From an uncultured Ruminococcus sp. (GTDB lineage: Bacteria > Bacillota > Clostridia > Oscillospirales > Acutalibacteraceae), in the NCBI GenBank assembly GCA_937892835.1, contig CALBHM010000144.1:1-17895 (forward strand): a DNA stretch of 17,895 nt, in the 5' to 3' direction. This document shows, in pieces, positions 13,710-17,895 of this stretch. The first letter of the stretch is position 1, and each line of letters starts with the position of its first letter. A program made the translations under genes and the position numbers. Under the pieces are notes generated by a model. That model saw nothing but the letters and a program-made list of their open reading frames with translations, was not told the origin of the DNA and made no database searches.

Positions 13710-13824
13710 GGCTCCGTTGCTGCGACGCTAACGATACTAACACTGCAGGAGTGCAAAAGCTGAGCCAGTGTTTTTATCAAACACTGATCTCCTGCGGTGA
13801 ATTAGTATTAACTTTAGCGTCGCA
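13674..13824 (-). ncRNA. Structured small RNA A (about 150 nt), paralog of RNA B
   Basis: The rod has the same plan as RNA B but different bases. The outer helix is 11 bp (13814-13824 with 13721-13731), followed by 7-bp ATACTAA/TTAGTAT (13734-13740 with 13802-13808), CAC/GTG, 7-bp GCAGGAG/CTCCTGC (13745-13751 with 13789-13795), a one-sided 14-nt internal loop and an 8-bp cap (13766-13773 with 13779-13786). It shares with RNA B the 5'-side AGTTAATACT, the tail GCAA...GCCGTG and the terminator. Its 3' neighbour is only the promoter of unit B, so it has no gene to regulate in cis. Confidence 0.7.
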
Positions 13825-13829
13825 AATAC

Positions 13830-13864
13830 ATTATATCATTATATCTGTAAAAAATCCAGTACAA
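13830..13864 (-). promoter_or_regulatory. Probable promoter of RNA unit A
   Basis: On the minus strand two TATAAT boxes occur in tandem (13843-13838 and 13835-13830), the second as extended TGaTATAAT just as in unit B. Its rod begins 6 nt downstream. The -35 is poor: TTGTAC (13864-13859) is only 15 nt from the first box. An extended -10 promoter is likely. Confidence 0.55.
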
Positions 13865-13872
13865 TTTCATAT

Positions 13873-13925
13873 GAAAACAAAAAACGTGCCGAAGCTACAT
13901 AAAAAGTACACGAATTACTTGCGGC
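13873..13925 (-). repeat. Degenerate third copy of the RNA tail/terminator
   Basis: On the minus strand the order of elements matches the tails of units A and B: GCCGCAAG, CGTGTAC, TTTTTATGTAGC, TTCG, GCACG, TTTTTTGTTTTC. The stem is short and has a bulged A, so it may terminate poorly. No rod-like inverted repeat lies upstream of it, which suggests a decayed unit. Confidence 0.45.
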
Positions 13926-13992
13926 TAAGAATTTTTAGTTAAAGTCGGTTAAGAAAAATAAAATGCCAGATAATTCCTTATTATACAGAGGT

Positions 13993-14028
13993 AAAATCAA
14001 AACCGCCCTTTCAGCCGAAAGAGCGGTT
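13993..14028 (-). terminator. Terminator of the ABC exporter operon
   Basis: On the minus strand AACCGCTCTTTC (14028-14017) pairs with GAAAGGGCGGTT (14012-14001), a 12-bp stem with one G-U pair and a GGCT loop, followed by TTGATTTTAC. It begins 14 nt after the stop of the second ABC gene. Confidence 0.85.
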
Positions 14029-14042
14029 AAATTTTTGTTCTG

Positions 14043-15791
14043 TTATTCTGTCACGGCGAACTGGCTGTTGTAAAGGTCGTAGTAGAAGCCGTGCTTTTCA
14101 AGCAGCTGTTCGTGCGTGCCCTGCTCGATAATCTGACCCTTGTTCATAACAAGAATGATGTCCGATTCACGAATCGTTGAAAGTCGGTGGGCAACAACAA
14201 AGCACGTTCTGCCCTTCATCATTCGGGCAAAGGTTTTCTGAATTCTAATCTCGGTGTGGCTGTCGATTGACGATGTCGCTTCGTCAAGAATGAGCATCGG
14301 CGGCAGATTAAGCAAAACTCTTGTTATGCAAAGCAGCTGCTTTTGTCCCTGAGAGAGCGAACCACCGTTTTCGCCGAGAACCGTGTCGTAACCGTCGGGC
14401 AATCGCTTTATAAAGCTGTGAGCGTGCGTAAGCTTTGCGGCGGCAATAATTTCATCGTCGGTTGCGTCCGGGTTTGAGTATGCAATATTCTCTCTGACCG
14501 TGCCGGATTTGAGCCATGTTTCCTGGAGCACCATGCCGAAATTTTTACGCAAGGATTTTCTTGTGAAATCCATTGAATTCTCGCCGTCAACCTTGATCAT
14601 TCCGCTGTCGGGATCGTAGAAACGCATAAGCAGGTTGATAAGCGTACTCTTACCGCAGCCTGTCGGGCCTACGATTGCAACACGCTGACCGGGCTTTGCG
14701 CTGATGCTGAGATTTTTAATGAGCTCCTTGCTCTTATCGTATGAGAAAGAAACGTTTTCAAATTCAACCTCGCCGTTTGCCTTTTTAAGCTCTTTCGCCT
14801 TGTAGCAGTCGGGAATTTGCTCCTTTTCGTCAATGAGTTCAAATACTCTTGCTGCCGAAGCGAGAGCGTTCTGAAGCTCTGTAACAACGCCGGAAATCTC
14901 GTTAAACGGCTTTGTGTACTGCGTTGCATAGCTGAGGAAGCAGCTTAGCTGACCGACCGTAAGTCTGCCCGTAATGGCGGAGAGAGCGCCAAATGCACCT
15001 ACGCCGGCGTAAACTATGGCATTGATAAGTCTTGTTGACGGATTGACCATAGAGGAGAAGAATGAAGCCTTAAGGCTGTATCTTGTGAGCCTGTCGTTTA
15101 TTTCGTCAAATTTTTCCTCGGAAGCCTCCTCACGGCTGAACGCCTTAACGAGCTTCTGATTGCCGACCATTTCATTGATATGTGTTGTTATTTCGCCCCT
15201 TGTTTCGGATTGCTTTTGGAACATTGAATAGGTTCTCTTTGCAATGAACGAAGCAACGAAAAGCGAAAGGGGAGTGAGAAGAACAACAATAAGGGCGATT
15301 TTTACATTGACGGAGAACATAAAAATCAATGTGCCGAGAATTGTTATAACGCCGGTAAAAAACTGAGTGAAGCCCATAAGCAAGCCGTCCGAAAGCTGAT
15401 CAATATCTGTAATAATTCGGCTGACAATATCACCGTGTTCGTGAGAGTCGATATAAGCGATATCAAGGTTTTGTAAGTGCCTGAACGCTTGAACACGCAA
15501 ATCCTTAACAACACGATAGGTGATTCGATTGTTTATGATGTTCATTATCCACTGTGCCAGAGCTGTTATGCCGATTACAACGGCGGTTTTAATCAAGATG
15601 GCGATAATTCCTTCAATGTTAACCTGACCTTTACCGAGCGCGAGGTCAACAGCATTGCCGAAAAGTATCGGTGCATAGAGCTGAGTTGCAACGACAACAA
15701 TAGCCAAAAGCAGAGAAAGAAGCACGAGAAACTTGTACTTTTCAATGAGCTTCAACAGGCGGCGAAATGTACCTTTGTTATTTTTTTTCAT
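14043..15791 (-). CDS. ABC exporter half-transporter, consensus-Glu subunit
   Basis: A 582-residue half-transporter with an N-terminal type I exporter membrane domain of six predicted helices (about 1-310) and a C-terminal nucleotide-binding domain. It has Walker A GPTGCGKST (375-383), Q-loop Q423, signature LSQGQ (479-483, instead of LSGGQ), Walker B LILDE with catalytic E504, and switch H535 in VVAHRLST. Its partner, the gene immediately upstream in transcription, lacks both the Glu and the His. The two therefore look like a heterodimeric multidrug-type exporter (BmrCD or TM287/288 type). The ATG directly follows the partner's stop codon, and AAGGAGG lies within the partner's last codons, so translation is coupled. 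The substrate is unknown: drugs, lipids or peptides are possible. Confidence 0.93.
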   Translation of the reverse strand: MKKNNKGTFRRLLKLIEKYKFLVLLSLLLAIVVVATQLYAPILFGNAVDLALGKGQVNIEGIIAILIKTAVVIGITALAQWIMNIINNRITYRVVKDLRVQAFRHLQNLDIAYIDSHEHGDIVSRIITDIDQLSDGLLMGFTQFFTGVITILGTLIFMFSVNVKIALIVVLLTPLSLFVASFIAKRTYSMFQKQSETRGEITTHINEMVGNQKLVKAFSREEASEEKFDEINDRLTRYSLKASFFSSMVNPSTRLINAIVYAGVGAFGALSAITGRLTVGQLSCFLSYATQYTKPFNEISGVVTELQNALASAARVFELIDEKEQIPDCYKAKELKKANGEVEFENVSFSYDKSKELIKNLSISAKPGQRVAIVGPTGCGKSTLINLLMRFYDPDSGMIKVDGENSMDFTRKSLRKNFGMVLQETWLKSGTVRENIAYSNPDATDDEIIAAAKLTHAHSFIKRLPDGYDTVLGENGGSLSQGQKQLLCITRVLLNLPPMLILDEATSSIDSHTEIRIQKTFARMMKGRTCFVVAHRLSTIRESDIILVMNKGQIIEQGTHEQLLEKHGFYYDLYNSQFAVTE

Positions 15792-17510
15792 TTATACCGC
15801 CTCCTTACTTGAAAGCTGAGATTCGCAAATTTCTTTGTATTCCTCACAATTTTCAAAAAGCTCGTCATGCTTGCCGATTCCGCAAACCTTGCCATCGTCA
15901 AGCACAATTATCATGTCGGCATTTTTAATTGTCGAAAAACGCTGAGAAACAATGAATACGGTCATGTTATCCGTATCGGCCTTAATTGCACGTCTGAGGG
16001 CAGCGTCCGTAGCAAAATCGAGGGCAGATGAGCTGTCGTCAAGAATAAGAATTTCAGGTTTTCTGACAAGTGCCCTGGCAATCGTCAAACGCTGAATCTG
16101 GCCGCCGGAAAGATTTTTACCGCCCTGAAGTATCTTGCTGTCAAGGCCGTCCTTTTCATTGACGAAATCGAGAGCCTGAGCGGTTTTAAGAGCCGCATTG
16201 ATTTCCTCGTCTGTTGCGTCAGGCTTGCCCCATTTCACGTTATCACGAACCGTACCGCTGACAAGTGCCGCTTTCTGCGGAACAACGCCGATAAGCTTGC
16301 GAAGCTCGTCAACATTATAGTTGCGAACATCGGTTCCGTTGACCTTGAGTGAGCCTTCGCTGACGTCATAAAATCTTGGAATAAGATTAATGAGCGTTGT
16401 TTTGCCCGAGCCTGTTGCACCGATTATGCCGACCGTAGAACCTCTCGGTATGCTGAGCGTGAGCGAATCAAGGGATTTTTCCTTTGAGCCGGCATATGTT
16501 GCACTTACGTGATCGAATTCAACGGCCGCTTCGCCCTTGCTTTTTATTCCGCTGCCGTCATTGATTGACGGCTTCATCTTAAAGACATCATAAATTCTGT
16601 TGCCGCATGCGACGGATTTTGTAAGGTTAATTATGAGATTTGAGAGCTTGATAAGCTCAACAAGAACCTGTGACATATAGTTAATGAGCGAAATTACTTC
16701 GCCCTGCGTCAGTCTGCCGGTATTTACTCGAATTCCGCCGACGTAAATAATGAGGACGATTGAAAGATTGACGATAACATAAGTTATTGGGTTGAGATAT
16801 GCCGATATTTTGCCGCCGTAAAGCTGCATATCCTTCAATTCTTCCGAGCATTTGTCAAAGTCCTCTATTTCCTTCTGCTCATGATTGAAAGCACGGATAA
16901 CTCGGACGCCAGAGAGATTCTCTCTCGTTATTCTCATGACGGAATCAAGCCTGTTTTGCACCTTTTTGTAAATCGGCACGGAGTAGAACATGATGCCGAA
17001 AACAACAGCCGCAAGCAGTGGGATTGAAACGGCAAAAATTATCGCTGTTTTCGGGTCAACCGTAAATGCCATGACAACTGCGCCGACAACAATGAACGGC
17101 GAGCGCAGGAAAAGGCGCAGGAAAAGGTTGACAGCTGTTTGCATTTGATTAACATCGGCTGTCAATCGTGTAATTAACGTCGATGTTCCGATTTTATCAA
17201 TTTCGGAATAGGACAGAGTGTTGATATGACGATAAAGGTCGCCTCTAAGCTCCTTGCCGAAGCCGACCGATGCCTTTGCAGCGAAGTATTGAGCCGTCAG
17301 TGCACTGATAAAGCCTACTATCGCCAGCCCGACAAGAACCATTGCCATTTTAAAAATGTAAGGCTTGTCCGAGTTCTTGATACCTGTGTCAATTATCGCC
17401 GCCATTACCAGCGGAACAAACAGTTCAAAACTCGCTTCAAGCATTTTGAACAGCGGCGCAAGGATACTTTCCTTGACATAGTGCCGCAAATACTTTAATA
17501 GCTCTTTCAT
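15792..17510 (-). CDS. ABC exporter half-transporter, degenerate-site subunit
   Basis: A 572-residue half-transporter with a six-helix membrane domain (about 1-310) and a nucleotide-binding domain. Walker A is GATGSGKTT (364-372), the Q-loop residue is Q412 and the signature is a canonical LSGGQ (467-471). However, the Walker B catalytic Glu is Asp (ILILDD, D492) and the switch His is Gln (VSQRFST, Q523). With the partner's LSQGQ signature, all deviations fall in one of the two composite ATP sites, the usual heterodimer arrangement. I place the start at the ATG at 17510 because GGGAGG at 17520-17515 is its only ribosome binding site, although the 4-nt spacing is short. An ATG at 17522 is in frame but has no upstream site. 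It lies 24 nt after the glycosylase gene with no terminator between. Confidence 0.92.
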   Translation of the reverse strand: MKELLKYLRHYVKESILAPLFKMLEASFELFVPLVMAAIIDTGIKNSDKPYIFKMAMVLVGLAIVGFISALTAQYFAAKASVGFGKELRGDLYRHINTLSYSEIDKIGTSTLITRLTADVNQMQTAVNLFLRLFLRSPFIVVGAVVMAFTVDPKTAIIFAVSIPLLAAVVFGIMFYSVPIYKKVQNRLDSVMRITRENLSGVRVIRAFNHEQKEIEDFDKCSEELKDMQLYGGKISAYLNPITYVIVNLSIVLIIYVGGIRVNTGRLTQGEVISLINYMSQVLVELIKLSNLIINLTKSVACGNRIYDVFKMKPSINDGSGIKSKGEAAVEFDHVSATYAGSKEKSLDSLTLSIPRGSTVGIIGATGSGKTTLINLIPRFYDVSEGSLKVNGTDVRNYNVDELRKLIGVVPQKAALVSGTVRDNVKWGKPDATDEEINAALKTAQALDFVNEKDGLDSKILQGGKNLSGGQIQRLTIARALVRKPEILILDDSSSALDFATDAALRRAIKADTDNMTVFIVSQRFSTIKNADMIIVLDDGKVCGIGKHDELFENCEEYKEICESQLSSKEAV

Positions 17511-17534
17511 ATTGCCTCCCATTATTATGTTAGT

Positions 17535-17895
17535 TTATATTGTTTCCGTGTTTCTCCGCCAGTGGAAGAGGAATTGTTGAGCGATTCCCTCAACGCCCAA
17601 AGTGCATTCGGGCAAGCCATCGGGATAAAGCTCCGCCATGATGCGCTTAACCCATACGTCAACGGGGAAAGCCTCAATTCTTCCGCAGCCGTAAAGCAGA
17701 GTGCACTCGGCAACCTTTGCGCCGACTCCCTTGATTTTTATCAGCTCGGCTCGGCAGATATCCATATCTTCCGTGGTAAGAATATCGAGATCAATCGTAC
17801 CGTCGGCAACCTTTTGCGCCGCATCAATTATGTATTTCGCTCTGAAACCCGAACGAAGCGGAGCAAGGTCATCAACGCTGCATTTCGCAAGTTTT
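17535..17895 (-). CDS. OGG-like DNA glycosylase, HhH-GPD family, 5' truncated
   Basis: The 120 residues visible are the C-terminal part; the frame is open to the window edge, so the start lies outside. It contains GFRAKYIIDAA, then the helix-hairpin-helix IKGVGAKVAECTLLYG and AFPVDVWVKRIM. By comparison with 8-oxoguanine glycosylase OGG1 (GVGTK with the catalytic lysine, PVDV with the catalytic Asp), the Lys of GVGAK and the Asp of PVDVW are the catalytic residues. That makes it a bifunctional glycosylase/lyase for oxidised purines of the clostridial OGG type; an AlkA-type 3-methyladenine enzyme would lack the lysine. The gene precedes the ABC exporter pair by 24 nt and may share its transcript, though there is no functional link I can see. 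Confidence 0.85.
   Translation of the reverse strand, partial: KLAKCSVDDLAPLRSGFRAKYIIDAAQKVADGTIDLDILTTEDMDICRAELIKIKGVGAKVAECTLLYGCGRIEAFPVDVWVKRIMAELYPDGLPECTLGVEGIAQQFLFHWRRNTETI

Overview
The window looks like a chromosomal segment of a low-to-mid GC Gram-positive anaerobe of the Clostridia, most plausibly Oscillospiraceae/Ruminococcaceae. The reasons are the strong AGGAGG-type ribosome binding sites, the rplS-lepB-rbgA-rnhB-yraN and tig-clpP-clpX gene orders, a secreted protein with an N-terminal type I dockerin and Thr-rich linker, and a small DUF1540-type Cys protein. This assignment comes from gene content, not from a marker gene.

Layout. 1-1233 (+) is the 3' part of a multi-pass membrane protein. 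1324-5130 (+) is a translation/export/RNA-processing cluster: a promoter and structured leader, rplS (L19), two tandem signal peptidase I genes, rbgA (50S assembly GTPase), rnhB and yraN. Hairpin terminators follow rplS and the second lepB, so the cluster is punctuated. thrC has its own extended -10 promoter and is followed closely by a dockerin/phosphodiester-glycosidase-like secreted protein; both end at a long bidirectional terminator. A 55-aa DUF1540 gene (-) and a metallophosphoesterase (+) diverge from a region holding a perfect 14-bp palindrome. Next come a terminator, a CtsR-box-like direct repeat, a consensus extended -10 promoter and tig-clpP-clpX, which supplies a nascent-chain chaperone and the ClpXP protease.

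From 12.6 kb onward all genes are on the minus strand. They are a flavinylated FMN-binding surface protein with a strong promoter and an operator-like inverted repeat at the start site, an 8-Cys small protein, about 600 bp of non-coding DNA, a heterodimeric ABC exporter pair with its own terminator, and the 3' part of an OGG-like DNA glycosylase cut by the window edge.

The most unusual region is 13457-13925. On the minus strand it holds two tandem units, each with a promoter, a long rod-like inverted repeat of about 115 nt, and an identical UUCG-capped terminator (42-nt repeat, 41 identical). The rods differ in sequence but keep their pairing. A decayed third terminator copy lies upstream. 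The second unit's terminator ends about 20 nt before the Cys-rich gene, so that gene probably depends on read-through. I read these as paired small structured RNAs (or leaders) of a family I cannot name.
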